Assembly (NCBI GenBank): GCA_002717515.1
Contig: PBEC01000001.1
Coordinates: 4,960 to 68,959, forward strand
DNA from: Flavobacteriales bacterium
GTDB lineage: Bacteria > Bacteroidota > Bacteroidia > Flavobacteriales_C > GCA-002722245
Direction: 5' to 3'
Length of the DNA stretch: 64,000 nt
The notes beneath the pieces were generated by a model. The model saw only the letters and a list, made by a program, of their open reading frames with translations. It was not told the origin of the DNA and did no database searches. Both the position numbers and the translations under genes were made by a program. Below, piece after piece: positions 53,003 through 62,718 of the stretch. Each line of letters starts with the position of its first letter. Position 1 is the stretch's first letter.

Positions 53003-55801
53003 ATGGCTAAAAATAAACTTTTCTTAATCGATGCATTCGCCATCATATTTCGTTCTTATTTTGGTTTTGGAAACAATCAAAGATATAATTCTAAAGGGTT
53101 AAACACGTCAGTAACGTTGGGGTTTTGTAATACATTACTTGAGGTTTTACAAAAGCAAAAACCATCTCATATTGCCGTTGTATTTGACGCTCCGGGAAAA
53201 ACATTCAGAAACGATATGTATCCTGAATATAAAGCCAATAGAGATGAAACCCCAGAGGATATAAAGACATCAATACCTTTTGTTAAACGTTTGATTAAAG
53301 CGTTCAATATTCCAATTATCGAAAAAGTAGGATTTGAGGCAGATGATCTTATTGGTACAATAGCTAAAATGGCTGAGAGAGAAAACTTTCAAACTTTTAT
53401 GATGACGCCTGATAAGGATTTTGCTCAGTTGGTTTCAGAAAACATTTTCATGTACCGTCCCGGTAGAGCAGGTAAACCAGCTGAAGTTTGGGGAATTCCA
53501 GAAGTTCAAGAAAAGTTTGAAGTTCAAGAACCTACTCAGGTGATTGATATTTTGGGACTATGGGGAGATTCTTCAGATAATATCCCTGGTATTCCTGGTA
53601 TTGGTGAGAAAACATCCAAAAAGCTTGTAAACGCCTATGGTTCAATAGAAGGTTTGCTAAAGAACACAGATGATTTAAAAGGTAAGCAGAAGGAAAATGT
53701 AATCAATTTTGGGAAGCAAGGTTTGCTTTCCAAGAAGTTAGCTACAATAATAGTTGATGTTCCAGTTGATATTGATTTTGAAGCCATGACCATCAAAGAT
53801 TGGGAAAAAGAAGCTTTGCTTGATTTGTTCTCTGAAATGGAATTTAGAACTTTGGCTAAAAGAGTTTTAGGTGCTGATATTTCCTCCACGGGTAAATCTT
53901 CAGCAGTTGTTCCAACTACTTCAAATGGACAATTGGATTTGTTTTCTTCAGTTGAGGATTCGATTGAATTGGATGAAAACCTACCTGATGGGAATATAAA
54001 AACCATAGAAGATGTAGTATACGACTATCGATTAATTGAGTCTGATTCAGAAATTAGCGAGCTCATAGATATGTTGGAACAACAATCTTCGGTGTGTTTT
54101 GATACAGAAACGACGGGATTAAATGCATTAACCGCAGAGATTGTGGGATTGTCGTTTTCATGGGAGGCTCATAAGGGCTTTTACGTATATATCAATTCTG
54201 GTGATGAACAGCGAGTATTGGATTTATTCAAGCCTTTTTTCCGAAATGAAAAAATAATGAAGGTGGCACAGAATATTAAGTATGATATTAATGTGTTATT
54301 GAAATATGGTGTTGAAGTAAAAGGAAAGTTATTCGATACAATGTTGGCGCATTACTTACTTCAACCTGATATGAGTCATAGTATGAATTTTCTTTCGGAA
54401 ACTTATTTGAACTATAGGCCAATATCTATTGAGTCTTTGATTGGAAAAAAAGGGAAAAATCAAAAAACAATGCGTGAGGTCGATAAGTCTGAACTATTAA
54501 AATATGCTGCAGAGGACGCCGACGTTACTTGGCAATTGATGCTAAAATTGAATCCTCTGCTTGATCAAAAAGAGGTAAGAACGTTGTTTGAAGACATTGA
54601 AATGCCTTTAGTTCCCGTTTTATCAGCAATGGAAAATAACGGGGTATCTCTAAACACAGAAACGTTAAAAGAGTTATCGGTTGATTTGGATTTTGAAATT
54701 CAAAAATTAGAAAAGATGGTTTTTGAGCAAGCGGGAGAAGTTTTTAATTTATCATCACCAAAGCAATTAGGGGTTGTTCTTTTTGAAAACATGAAAATTG
54801 ATGTAAAGGCAAAAAAAACAAAATCAGGACAATATTCAACATCTGAGGAAACTCTACAAAAGTTGGCTGGAAAGCATCCGATTATTGATAACATTTTAGA
54901 ATTTCGTCAGTTGAAAAAGTTAAAGTCTACTTATGTTGATGCCTTGCCTGAATTAATTAATCAATCAACACATAAAATTCATACTACCTATAGCCAAGCT
55001 GTTGCTGCTACAGGTCGTTTGTCGTCAGTTAATCCTAATCTTCAAAATATTCCCATTAAAACGGAAAAGGGAAGAAAGGTAAGAGAGGCCTTTATACCCA
55101 GTTATGGGAATGAACTTTATGCTGCAGATTATTCTCAGGTGGAATTGAGATTGATGGCTGAAATGAGTGGAGACGAAAATATGGTTGAAGCATTTAAAAA
55201 TGGTAATGATATACACACTGCAACTGCGTCAAAGGTGTTTAATGTGCCTATGAATGAAGTGGATCGAGTAATGAGAAATAAAGCCAAAATGGTCAATTTT
55301 GGAATCATTTATGGTATTTCTGCTTTTGGTTTAAGTCAGAGGTTAAATATTAAGAGAAAAGAGGCTAAAGAATTGATTGAGGGATATTTTTTGAACTATC
55401 CTGGAATAAAGAAATTTATGGAAGACTCGGTGAGTCTTGCTAAAGAGAAGGGGTATGTTGAAACTATTTTTAAACGAAAACGCTTTTTAAAAGACATTAA
55501 TTCTAAGAACGCTGTTGTAAGAGGTTATGCTGAGCGTAATGCAATTAATGCACCAATTCAAGGGTCCGCTGCAGATATAATAAAGGTTGCAATGATTAAT
55601 ATACATAAAGAAATAGTTGAGAATAATTTAGAATCTAAAATGATTCTTCAGGTTCATGACGAATTGGTTTTTGACGTAGCTCCTTCCGAGAAGGATAAAA
55701 TTGAAAAAATTGCTTTAGAACAAATGAGGAATGCCGTAAGAACATCTGTTCCGTTAGAGGTCGAAGGTGCTTTTGGTTCAAACTGGTTAGAGGCGCATTA
55801 A
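53003..55801 (+). CDS. polA: DNA polymerase I
   Basis: 932 residues with all three domains. The 5'-3' exonuclease (1-300) has LFLIDAFAIIFRSYFGFG and GIPGIGEKTSKKLV. The 3'-5' proofreading domain appears intact: FDTETTGLNALTAEIVGLSF (DxE), NIKYDINVL and YAAEDADVTWQ. The polymerase domain has LYAADYSQVELRLMAEMSGD, RNKAKMVNFGIIYGISAFGL and a terminal MILQVHDELVFDV. Its stop is one base from the stop of the convergent response-regulator gene. Confidence 0.98.
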   Translation: MAKNKLFLIDAFAIIFRSYFGFGNNQRYNSKGLNTSVTLGFCNTLLEVLQKQKPSHIAVVFDAPGKTFRNDMYPEYKANRDETPEDIKTSIPFVKRLIKAFNIPIIEKVGFEADDLIGTIAKMAERENFQTFMMTPDKDFAQLVSENIFMYRPGRAGKPAEVWGIPEVQEKFEVQEPTQVIDILGLWGDSSDNIPGIPGIGEKTSKKLVNAYGSIEGLLKNTDDLKGKQKENVINFGKQGLLSKKLATIIVDVPVDIDFEAMTIKDWEKEALLDLFSEMEFRTLAKRVLGADISSTGKSSAVVPTTSNGQLDLFSSVEDSIELDENLPDGNIKTIEDVVYDYRLIESDSEISELIDMLEQQSSVCFDTETTGLNALTAEIVGLSFSWEAHKGFYVYINSGDEQRVLDLFKPFFRNEKIMKVAQNIKYDINVLLKYGVEVKGKLFDTMLAHYLLQPDMSHSMNFLSETYLNYRPISIESLIGKKGKNQKTMREVDKSELLKYAAEDADVTWQLMLKLNPLLDQKEVRTLFEDIEMPLVPVLSAMENNGVSLNTETLKELSVDLDFEIQKLEKMVFEQAGEVFNLSSPKQLGVVLFENMKIDVKAKKTKSGQYSTSEETLQKLAGKHPIIDNILEFRQLKKLKSTYVDALPELINQSTHKIHTTYSQAVAATGRLSSVNPNLQNIPIKTEKGRKVREAFIPSYGNELYAADYSQVELRLMAEMSGDENMVEAFKNGNDIHTATASKVFNVPMNEVDRVMRNKAKMVNFGIIYGISAFGLSQRLNIKRKEAKELIEGYFLNYPGIKKFMEDSVSLAKEKGYVETIFKRKRFLKDINSKNAVVRGYAERNAINAPIQGSAADIIKVAMINIHKEIVENNLESKMILQVHDELVFDVAPSEKDKIEKIALEQMRNAVRTSVPLEVEGAFGSNWLEAH

Positions 55802-55802
55802 T

Positions 55803-56501
55803 TTATTCCGATACTTTTAATTTGAAACCTGTTCCGTGAACATTAATTATTTCAATTTCTTCATCTAAACTTAAGTATTTTCTCAATTTAGTGATGAATA
55901 CATCCATACTTCGTCCCTTAAAATAGTCGTTTTCACCCCAAATTACTTTCAGTGCAAGGTCACGAGTTAGTAATTTGTTTTTGTTTAAACACAATAGTCG
56001 TAAAATTTCAGCTTCTTTTTTAGTTAGATGCTTGTTGAAGTCTTCACAAGATAATTCTTGGTTTTTATAGTCAAAATTGTATTTTCCTATTTTAAAAACA
56101 TCTTTTTTTTCAACAGTATTGGCTTGGATAGAAAAATGTCGTTTAAGTAATGCTTGAATTCTCAAGCTTAGTATTTCCATATTAAAAGGTTTTGTTATAT
56201 AATCGTCAGCACCTATTTTAAAACCTTGAACTTTATCGGGGTCCAGTGATTTTGCGGTAAGAAAAATCATTGGGATATTTTCCTTCAGTGTTTTAATTTC
56301 CTGTCCCAACTGGAATCCATCTTTTTTAGGCAACATAACATCTAAAATACACAGGTCGAATTTGTCCTTACAGAATGCTTCAAATCCAGTAACTCCATCT
56401 TTTGCCCATGTAACTTTATATCCACTTAATTGAAGGTTGTCTTGTGTAACGAAACCTAAGTTTTCATCGTCCTCAACCAATAGAATGTTTGCTTTAATCA
56501 T
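55803..56501 (-). CDS. OmpR-family response regulator (RprY-like)
   Basis: A receiver domain with phospho-acceptor D54 in LCILDVMLPKKDGF and a C-terminal winged helix (LTKKEAEILRLLCLNKNKLL, KGRSMDVFITKLRKYLSLDE, IINVHGTGFKL). 232 residues. It follows its kinase by three bases. The pair resembles the RprX/RprY systems of Bacteroides by architecture and the wHTH FKGRSMDVFITKLRK segment, but orthology is inference. Confidence 0.92.
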   Translation of the reverse strand: MIKANILLVEDDENLGFVTQDNLQLSGYKVTWAKDGVTGFEAFCKDKFDLCILDVMLPKKDGFQLGQEIKTLKENIPMIFLTAKSLDPDKVQGFKIGADDYITKPFNMEILSLRIQALLKRHFSIQANTVEKKDVFKIGKYNFDYKNQELSCEDFNKHLTKKEAEILRLLCLNKNKLLTRDLALKVIWGENDYFKGRSMDVFITKLRKYLSLDEEIEIINVHGTGFKLKVSE

Positions 56502-56504
56502 TTT

Positions 56505-57767
56505 TTAGTTTTGTTTTTTGGGTACAATCAGTTCAAAAGTTGTGCCCTTATTTTTTTTACTGCTTACTCTTATGCTTCCAGAATGCATTTTTACAATTTG
56601 ATCAACATAACTTAAACCAATTCCAAACCCTTTTACATTGTGAATATTACCTGTTGGAGCACGGTAGAATTTTTTAAATATATTTTTTATTTCTTCTTTT
56701 TCCATTCCAATTCCATTATCGACAACTTCAATTGAAAATGTTTTCTCTAAATTTTTGATTCTTATTTTAATATTTGGTCCACCCTCTTGACAGTATTTTA
56801 TAGCGTTATCTATGAGGTTTGATATTGCATTGCAAAAATGATGCTCATCTACTTCTGCAAACAAAGTATCTCCTTCTATTGTGTAGCTTCCTTTTTTATC
56901 TTCCAGTAGTAATTCATAGGGGATTAAAACTTTTTTTAAGAGATCTGAGATAGAAACGGTTTGGAAATTTAATCCAAAGTTTTTTTCCTCAAATAAGGCA
57001 AGCTGAAGAACTCTTTCTACTTGAGTTTTTAATCGTTCATTTTCTTGATTAATTATTTTGGCATAGTGTTGTAATCTTTCAGGTTGATCAATTATGTCTT
57101 TATTATTTATTACGTTGCTTGAAAGTGAAATAGTAGATATAGGGGTTTTCAATTCATGTGTCATATTATTTATAAAGTCTGTTTTCATTTCGTCTATTTT
57201 TTTTTGACGCATAATTGTAATAATCACGTAGATAAAGAAGCCAATAATTCCAAAAATTACTATACCTGACGCTACACCAATATTTAGATGTTTTTTTAAT
57301 GGATTTAATTCTGGGAAAATAACACCAAAATTATAACTGTTAATGTCCCAGTTTACCCCGTAGTCTTCGGCAGAGACGTAGTTTTCATTTGAGGACCCTG
57401 AATGAGAATATATTACACTGTCGGTAAAACAGTCGTATATTGCTATTTTGTAGGGGTAATATAATTCTTGAGCTAAAAATTCAATTTGAAGAAGGGAATC
57501 TATTGTTGTTGGATTAACAATGTCCTGGACTTCTACAACATATGAATTGTTATTCAGTTGTTTCACCAGATGAATTTTGTCAATCTTTGAGTGATGAATC
57601 AATTTTAGTTTATATCCGGCATTGAGCAGTCCTGTTTTTACTTTATAGTTGAAGTGTTGATTTTCGATTTTGATTAAGTTTTTTGCCCAAAAAAATTGTA
57701 CAATAAACAACAATAAAATCGAAAAAATACCAGTAATTATTATTAGGTTTAAGGTTCCCTTTTTCAT
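56505..57767 (-). CDS. Sensor histidine kinase (RprX-like)
   Basis: A 420-residue kinase. A membrane helix lies near residues 8-28, then an extracytoplasmic domain of about 130 residues, a second helix near 163-185, and the HisKA region with FINNMTHELKTPISTIS (H204). The ATPase domain has NLIDNAIKYC, VVDNGIGMEKEEI and GFGIGLSYVDQIV. There is no HAMP domain between helix 2 and HisKA. First gene of a two-gene operon, divergent from the M28 peptidase gene by 24 bases. Confidence 0.92.
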   Translation of the reverse strand: MKKGTLNLIIITGIFSILLLFIVQFFWAKNLIKIENQHFNYKVKTGLLNAGYKLKLIHHSKIDKIHLVKQLNNNSYVVEVQDIVNPTTIDSLLQIEFLAQELYYPYKIAIYDCFTDSVIYSHSGSSNENYVSAEDYGVNWDINSYNFGVIFPELNPLKKHLNIGVASGIVIFGIIGFFIYVIITIMRQKKIDEMKTDFINNMTHELKTPISTISLSSNVINNKDIIDQPERLQHYAKIINQENERLKTQVERVLQLALFEEKNFGLNFQTVSISDLLKKVLIPYELLLEDKKGSYTIEGDTLFAEVDEHHFCNAISNLIDNAIKYCQEGGPNIKIRIKNLEKTFSIEVVDNGIGMEKEEIKNIFKKFYRAPTGNIHNVKGFGIGLSYVDQIVKMHSGSIRVSSKKNKGTTFELIVPKKQN

Positions 57768-57791
57768 TATTAATTAAGTTACTAAAATTTT

Positions 57792-59402
57792 ATGCAAACA
57801 ATACTCATAATAAATTCGTATAATTCAATTCGAAAGATAATTTTTCAAATTAAATTGATACGATTTTATACCACTTTTGTTTTTGTCTTTTTATCACTAA
57901 GTGTACTAAGTCAAGCCGATAAATACGTTAATTATATTAACTCTAATACTGCTAGGAAACATATCGAGTATTTAGCAAGTGACGATTTAGAAGGTCGAGA
58001 AGCGGGTGAAAAAGGTCAAAAACTAGCTGGAGCTTATTTGATGCAAAGTTTCTCCAGCTATGGACTTCCTCCAATTAAGGGAGAATATTTTCAACGATTT
58101 AATTTAAGAGTTTCAACTCCTCAAAATATATCTCTAATGATAAATGGTGATACGCTTCGCTATTTTGAAGATTTTTTACATAATTCTGATTTTATGGATT
58201 CTGATTTTCAGGGTGCTCAATCTGTTTTTGTTGGATACGGAATAGAGTCCGATGAATATAATGAACTGGAAAATATAGAAATCAAAAATAAGGTTGTTTT
58301 CATGTTGGAAGGTATTCCTAAATTTAAGAAATCAAAACATACTTCATTTAAAAAAGAGTCGATTTCAGATTGGATTGATAGGGATAAGAAAATAACTAGG
58401 ATAGTTTCAAAGGGGGCACGAGCAGTTGTAATGATTAATCCTAAAATTGACGTATACAAAAGAATTTATTCTCACTCTTTTAATTCGTCAAAAATGATGT
58501 TGGGGACGGATAAATTTAAAACAAAGATTCCATTATTATTTATTTCGGAGTCCAAAGCGGATAGTTTATTGAGGGAGGGTGGATTACTAAAAGGTCTCAA
58601 GAAAATAAAAAATAAAATAGATAAAAAAGGAGTTCCTCTCAGCAGTCAATTGAGTTTAAAAATTGGAATACAATCCAATATTATAAAAACTGATATTTCT
58701 TCAGAAAATATTTTAGGGTATGTTGAAGGAAGTGATAAAAAAGAGGAAATCATAATTGTTACAGCACATTACGACCACCTCGGAAAATACAACGGTAAAA
58801 TTTTCAATGGGGCAGATGATAATGCATCAGGAACAACTGCTCTATTAATGATGGCACAAGCATTTGCTAAAGCTAAAGAGGAAGGGAACGGACCAAGAAG
58901 AAGTATTTTATTCATGCCTGTTTCTGCAGAAGAGAAAGGCCTTTTGGGAAGTAGATACTATTCTGAAAATCCAATTTTTCCTCTTAAAAACACAGTGGCA
59001 AATCTAAACATTGATATGATTGGAAGAGTTGATGAAGATCATCATGATAATAAAGGAAATCCTAATCCAAATTATGTTTATATAATTGGAAGTCATTTTT
59101 TAAGTTCTGAATTGCATCAAATAAATGAAGAACAAAACGATATTCACACAAAATTACAATTGGACTATAAATTTAATTCCATTGATGATCCGAATCGTTT
59201 TTATCAAAGATCAGATCATTATAATTTTGCAAAACATTCGATTCCAGTTATTTTTTATTTTAATGGAGTTCATGAAGATTATCACAAGCATACAGATACG
59301 ATTGAAAAAATAGATTTCAAAAAAGTTTCTAAAATTACTCAACTGATATTTTATACGGCGTGGGAATTGGCTAATCGAGAAGAACGAATTTCTCTGGATT
59401 AA
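57792..59402 (+). CDS. Secreted M28-family metallopeptidase
   Basis: A 536-residue protein whose hydrophobic signal segment (YTTFVFVFLSLSVLSQ) ends near residue 41. The long run-in suggests that the true start may be a downstream codon (for example TTG 57855). The zinc-peptidase core has TAHYDHLGKYNGKIFNGADD, then ASGTTALLMMAQAF, MPVSAEEKGLLGSRYYS with the catalytic Glu pair, NLNIDMIGRVDE, and a terminal EDYHKHTDT histidine. The region before the core (ISENILGYVEG and upstream) resembles a PA-type inserted domain. Probable aminopeptidase acting outside the cytoplasm. Confidence 0.88.
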   Translation: MQTILIINSYNSIRKIIFQIKLIRFYTTFVFVFLSLSVLSQADKYVNYINSNTARKHIEYLASDDLEGREAGEKGQKLAGAYLMQSFSSYGLPPIKGEYFQRFNLRVSTPQNISLMINGDTLRYFEDFLHNSDFMDSDFQGAQSVFVGYGIESDEYNELENIEIKNKVVFMLEGIPKFKKSKHTSFKKESISDWIDRDKKITRIVSKGARAVVMINPKIDVYKRIYSHSFNSSKMMLGTDKFKTKIPLLFISESKADSLLREGGLLKGLKKIKNKIDKKGVPLSSQLSLKIGIQSNIIKTDISSENILGYVEGSDKKEEIIIVTAHYDHLGKYNGKIFNGADDNASGTTALLMMAQAFAKAKEEGNGPRRSILFMPVSAEEKGLLGSRYYSENPIFPLKNTVANLNIDMIGRVDEDHHDNKGNPNPNYVYIIGSHFLSSELHQINEEQNDIHTKLQLDYKFNSIDDPNRFYQRSDHYNFAKHSIPVIFYFNGVHEDYHKHTDTIEKIDFKKVSKITQLIFYTAWELANREERISLD

Positions 59403-59433
59403 AAAAAGGGAATTGCAATCAATTCCCTTTTTT
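59402..59433. terminator. Bidirectional terminator after the M28 peptidase gene
   Basis: A perfect 14-bp stem (AAAAAAGGGAATTG/CAATTCCCTTTTTT) with a CAAT loop, overlapping the peptidase stop codon and lying 20 bases from the stop of the convergent barrel-protein gene. Confidence 0.9.
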
Positions 59434-59453
59434 CAAGATTAAGATTAAATTTT

Positions 59454-60182
59454 TTAGAATAAAAATCCGAGTTTAAATTGTCCAACAGCCATAGGCGCAA
59501 AGGACATAGAACTTCCGTTTTTTTGTGGGTCAGAAGCTGTAAAACCTTCTTGATCACTTTTTATTTTTGTAGAAAGATTTGATTTAAGTGTGAGACCGTA
59601 ATTTAATTCAGTACCTAGATATAAAGATTTTGTAAAATAGAAATCAAAACCAGCGATTCCATTTAACGACAAACCAAAATAACCGGGTGTATTATCACCT
59701 GAAGAACTGTTTGAGGTTTTTGTGTAAACAACTTTATTGTCTATTGTTTCAGTTTCTTCTCTAAAAGAATTTGTTTGATAATCTATAACTAATTCGCCTC
59801 CAACATAAGGAGAAAGTTTGTTTGTTCCAGAGAAATGCATTTCATAACCTGGAGCTAATTTAAATCCAAATGAAGATGTTTTTTCTTTAAGTTCAGGAGT
59901 ATCTGTCGAGTCAACACCCATTTGAGTTATATTGGTATTCGAATTTGAATTAAGATTCACGTTAAGTCTAAGAGCTGCGTTTTCTGAAGTGAAATAACGA
60001 AATTTAATACCATTTAATGTTATAGGAGAATTGTTTAGGGATAGAGGAACCAATTGTAGTTCAAGGTTTCTGTCTCCACTAGAAAATTTAAAGTTTGAGG
60101 TTTGTCCATTCTGCGCTGAAACATTTAATGCTAACATTGTCGCTGCCACCATTAATGTTTTTGTTATCGATTTAAGATTCAT
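59454..60182 (-). CDS. Outer-membrane beta-barrel protein
   Basis: A 242-residue protein with a signal peptide (LMVAATMLALNVSAQ). The mature part alternates short amphipathic strands and polar turns (LRLNVNLNSNSNTNIT, FGFKLAPGYEMHF, LSPYVGGELVIDYQT) and ends in a terminal aromatic residue (KLGFLF), as barrels recognised by BamA do. About eight to ten strands can be counted. The function is unknown; similar small barrels in Bacteroidota are often annotated OmpW- or porin-like. Confidence 0.8.
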   Translation of the reverse strand: MNLKSITKTLMVAATMLALNVSAQNGQTSNFKFSSGDRNLELQLVPLSLNNSPITLNGIKFRYFTSENAALRLNVNLNSNSNTNITQMGVDSTDTPELKEKTSSFGFKLAPGYEMHFSGTNKLSPYVGGELVIDYQTNSFREETETIDNKVVYTKTSNSSSGDNTPGYFGLSLNGIAGFDFYFTKSLYLGTELNYGLTLKSNLSTKIKSDQEGFTASDPQKNGSSMSFAPMAVGQFKLGFLF

Positions 60183-60294
60183 AATAAAAAAAAATTAGTT
60201 AAAAAATTAGTGTGTAAAATTATGTTTTTATTGGTAATAAAAAAAATAATTGTTTAAAATAAATTTAATTTTAAGAAATGTTGTTTTGATATAA

Positions 60295-61314
60295 TTACCA
60301 GCTTGCCTTGAATTGATCAATGAATCGAACATCGTTTTCAGAAAATAAACGAAGGTCATTGATTTCATATTTTAGCATCGCAATTCGATCAATACCAAAT
60401 CCAAAGGCAAATCCAGAGTACTCCTCGGGGTCTATATTTGCGTTTTTAAGTACGTTAGGATCTACCATACCACAACCTCCAATTTCAAGCCAACCTGTGT
60501 TTTTACAAACCTTACAACCTTTTTGATTGCATAAGGTACAGGATACATCCATTTCCGCAGAGGGCTCTGTGAAAGGAAAATAAGAAGGTCTTAATCTTAT
60601 TTTGGTGTTTTTTCCGAAATATTGCTGAGCAAAATAAAGCAGCGTTTGCTTCAGGTCTGCAAAGGAGACATTTTTATCGATATATAAACCTTCTACTTGG
60701 TGGAAAAAACAATGCGCCCTGGCACTAATCGCTTCATTTCTATAAACCCTTCCCGGTGTAATTGTTCGAATGGGTAACTCTTGAGCTTCCATTACTCTCA
60801 TTTGAACAGAAGAAGTGTGGGTTCTTAGCAACCAATCTGGATTTTTTTCAATGAAAAAAGTATCCTGCATATCTCTTGCTGGGTGTTCTTCTGGAAGATT
60901 TAGGCCAGTGAAATTATGCCAATCGTCTTCTACTTCCGGACCTTCAGAAACTGTAAAGCCAATTTTTTCGAACACTTCAATAAATTCCTCATTTACTATA
61001 CTTAAGGGGTGTCGGCTTCCTAAAAGGACATTATCCCCTGGTAGTGATAAATCTATGCTATCAATTTCATTATCTTTTTCATCTATATCGCTCATGAAAT
61101 CATCAAATTTATTCTGAGCTTTACTTTTTAGTGCGTTAATAGATTGACCTACTTCTTTTCTTTTTTCCGCAGCAACGTTTTTAATTTCAGAAAACAAATC
61201 TTTAAGGATATTTTTTGAGCCGAGGAATTGGATTCTAAATTTTTCCAATGCTTCTTTGTTCTCAATTTTAAACTCCTCGATTAGTCGGTTTATTTCTTTG
61301 ATCTTATTTTCCAT
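60295..61314 (-). CDS. pheS: Phenylalanyl-tRNA synthetase alpha subunit
   Basis: A class II synthetase subunit of 339 residues. An N-terminal coiled coil (1-90) is followed by the catalytic core: GSRHPLSIVNEEFIEVFEKIG, RTHTSSVQMRVME, motif 2 GRVYRNEAISARAHCFFHQV, PSYFPFTEPSAEMDVSC and motif 3 FAFGFGIDRIAMLKYEIND. A zinc-ribbon-like CTLCNQKGCKVCKNTG loop is present, as in many bacterial PheS. It lies 21 bases after the cyclophilin gene. pheT is not adjacent. Confidence 0.97.
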   Translation of the reverse strand: MENKIKEINRLIEEFKIENKEALEKFRIQFLGSKNILKDLFSEIKNVAAEKRKEVGQSINALKSKAQNKFDDFMSDIDEKDNEIDSIDLSLPGDNVLLGSRHPLSIVNEEFIEVFEKIGFTVSEGPEVEDDWHNFTGLNLPEEHPARDMQDTFFIEKNPDWLLRTHTSSVQMRVMEAQELPIRTITPGRVYRNEAISARAHCFFHQVEGLYIDKNVSFADLKQTLLYFAQQYFGKNTKIRLRPSYFPFTEPSAEMDVSCTLCNQKGCKVCKNTGWLEIGGCGMVDPNVLKNANIDPEEYSGFAFGFGIDRIAMLKYEINDLRLFSENDVRFIDQFKASW

Positions 61315-61335
61315 TACTCTGCTGAGTTATTTGAA

Positions 61336-62211
61336 TTAAAGTTTTCTTATCGTCATTTTAACGTCATCATAAGGACGGTTCATGTTGTCTTTTTGAAGCG
61401 TAGAGATAGAGTCAATAATATTTAACCCTTCAATTACTTCTCCAAAAACGGTGTAATCCATATCTAAAGAAGGTGTTCCGCCAATGGAATCGTAAAGTGC
61501 AATTTGATCAGGAGAATATTTAAATTCATTTCCAGAAAATAGAGAGTCGATCTTAGTTTGTATAATCGTACCGTAATAATTTATGCTGTCTTTTAACCCC
61601 AATTGACGAACCCTGAAGAAGTTGTTTTTAAGTTGGTAATTATCTGGATCGTTTAGGACTTTTGACCCTAAAGCTCTTTTCTTCATGGCGTCTTTACGCA
61701 TAGATAGGGACTGTAATGCTTTCTCAGTAACTTTGGTTCCGTCAACAATATAAAACTGACAACCTGAAGATTCTTTTTGAGGATTCACAGCATCGGATTG
61801 TCTTGCAGCTGCTAGTGCCCCTTTTTTGTGAATGAGATTAGGGTTAAATTCAGCAGGAATTGTGTATTTGATATTTCCCATTCCAAGTTGCTGTCCGGGT
61901 TTTGCATTTTTTGAGGTTGGGTCCCCTCCTTGAATCATAAAGCCGTCAATAATTCTGTGAAATAATGTTCCGTCGTAAAACGAGTCGGCAACTAATTTTT
62001 TAAAATTATCTCTGTGTAGCGGCGTTTCATCAAAAAGTTTAATCGTCATGTCTCCAAATTTTGTGGAGATTATGTATGTGTTATTGTTTGCGTTCAACTC
62101 ATTTTCTGAATTGACATTATCTGAGTTAGAGTCTTTGGTAGAGCCGCACCCGAAAAATAGTAAAGATGCGTTGACCACTAAAATGGTTTTTTTAATTACT
62201 GAAATATTCAT
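61336..62211 (-). CDS. Cyclophilin-type peptidyl-prolyl isomerase lipoprotein
   Basis: A 291-residue lipoprotein (lipobox FFGC). The cyclophilin core has FGDMTIKLFDETPLHRDNFK, YDGTLFHRIIDGFMIQGGDP, GALAAARQSDAVNPQKESSG and CQFYIV. About 80 residues between CQFYIV and the terminal DMDYTVFGEVIEGLNIIDSI form a charged helical insertion (VTEKALQSLSMRKDAMKKRA and following) common in Bacteroidota cyclophilins. Catalyses proline isomerisation in the periplasm. Upstream of pheS on the same transcript. Confidence 0.92.
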   Translation of the reverse strand: MNISVIKKTILVVNASLLFFGCGSTKDSNSDNVNSENELNANNNTYIISTKFGDMTIKLFDETPLHRDNFKKLVADSFYDGTLFHRIIDGFMIQGGDPTSKNAKPGQQLGMGNIKYTIPAEFNPNLIHKKGALAAARQSDAVNPQKESSGCQFYIVDGTKVTEKALQSLSMRKDAMKKRALGSKVLNDPDNYQLKNNFFRVRQLGLKDSINYYGTIIQTKIDSLFSGNEFKYSPDQIALYDSIGGTPSLDMDYTVFGEVIEGLNIIDSISTLQKDNMNRPYDDVKMTIRKL

Positions 62212-62215
62212 GCTG

Positions 62216-62223
62216 CAAAATTA
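62216..62223 (-). promoter_or_regulatory. -7 element of the cyclophilin-pheS operon
   Basis: TAATTTTG on the minus strand, a perfect TAnnTTTG, only four bases before the annotated ATG. Transcription starting at the expected distance would begin at or next to the ATG, i.e. a nearly leaderless mRNA. No good -33 is seen 19 bases upstream. Confidence 0.4.
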
Positions 62224-62269
62224 GCCATTTAAGGGTGGAATGTGAATTTTTAACGAAACAAAATTTTAT

Positions 62270-62277
62270 TATATTTG
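62270..62277 (+). promoter_or_regulatory. -7 element of the small lipoprotein gene
   Basis: TATATTTG, a perfect TAnnTTTG, 50 bases ahead of the preferred ATG at 62328. It is divergent from the cyclophilin promoter about 50 bases away. Confidence 0.5.
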
Positions 62278-62327
62278 TTCAACTGTAATGAGTCTTAGTA
62301 ACCCCATTACCTTATATGCAAGTAACT

Positions 62328-62717
62328 ATGAAGGCTGTTAAATATATCTTTTTTGTAATAACCACAGGTTTTATTGTTGGCTGCACTCCATCACCAACTG
62401 AAGGCATTGTGTCGGTAATTGATTTAGCAAGTAACACTCCTGTGCCAAATGCTGAGGTTGAAATTTATGTCGATGATCCAAATAATGCAGATGCTGGTTT
62501 TTTTCTTTGTAATGAGTACGAAACTACGGAGAGAATGCTTTATACAACCAATGCTGGAGGAGTAACGGAAAGAATATGTTTCAAATTACCAGCTGTTTTA
62601 AAGGTAAGCGTTAAAGCTTCTTTTGGAGATACAATATTTGGAGGTAAAACAGGTTCTACTACATTATCCCTTGTTGAAGGAGAAACAACAACAGTAGTTT
62701 GTAAAATATCGAACTAA
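62328..62717 (+). CDS. Small lipoprotein with a carboxypeptidase-regulatory-like (beta-sandwich) domain
   Basis: About 129 residues from ATG 62328 (an ATG at 62316 would add four residues before the signal peptide). The lipobox IVGC ends the signal peptide. The mature part, GIVSVIDLASNTPVPNAEVE, IYVDD and later TNAGGVTERICFKLPAVLKV, has the typical pattern of transthyretin-like/CarboxypepD_reg domains found as surface beta-sandwich modules in Bacteroidota. No enzymatic motif. Role unknown. Confidence 0.75.
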   Translation: MKAVKYIFFVITTGFIVGCTPSPTEGIVSVIDLASNTPVPNAEVEIYVDDPNNADAGFFLCNEYETTERMLYTTNAGGVTERICFKLPAVLKVSVKASFGDTIFGGKTGSTTLSLVEGETTTVVCKISN

Positions 62718-62718
62718 G

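Noticed and set aside
53635-54006. 123-residue frame antisense to polA
   Set aside because: Serine-rich shadow of the polA linker region; no homology recognised.
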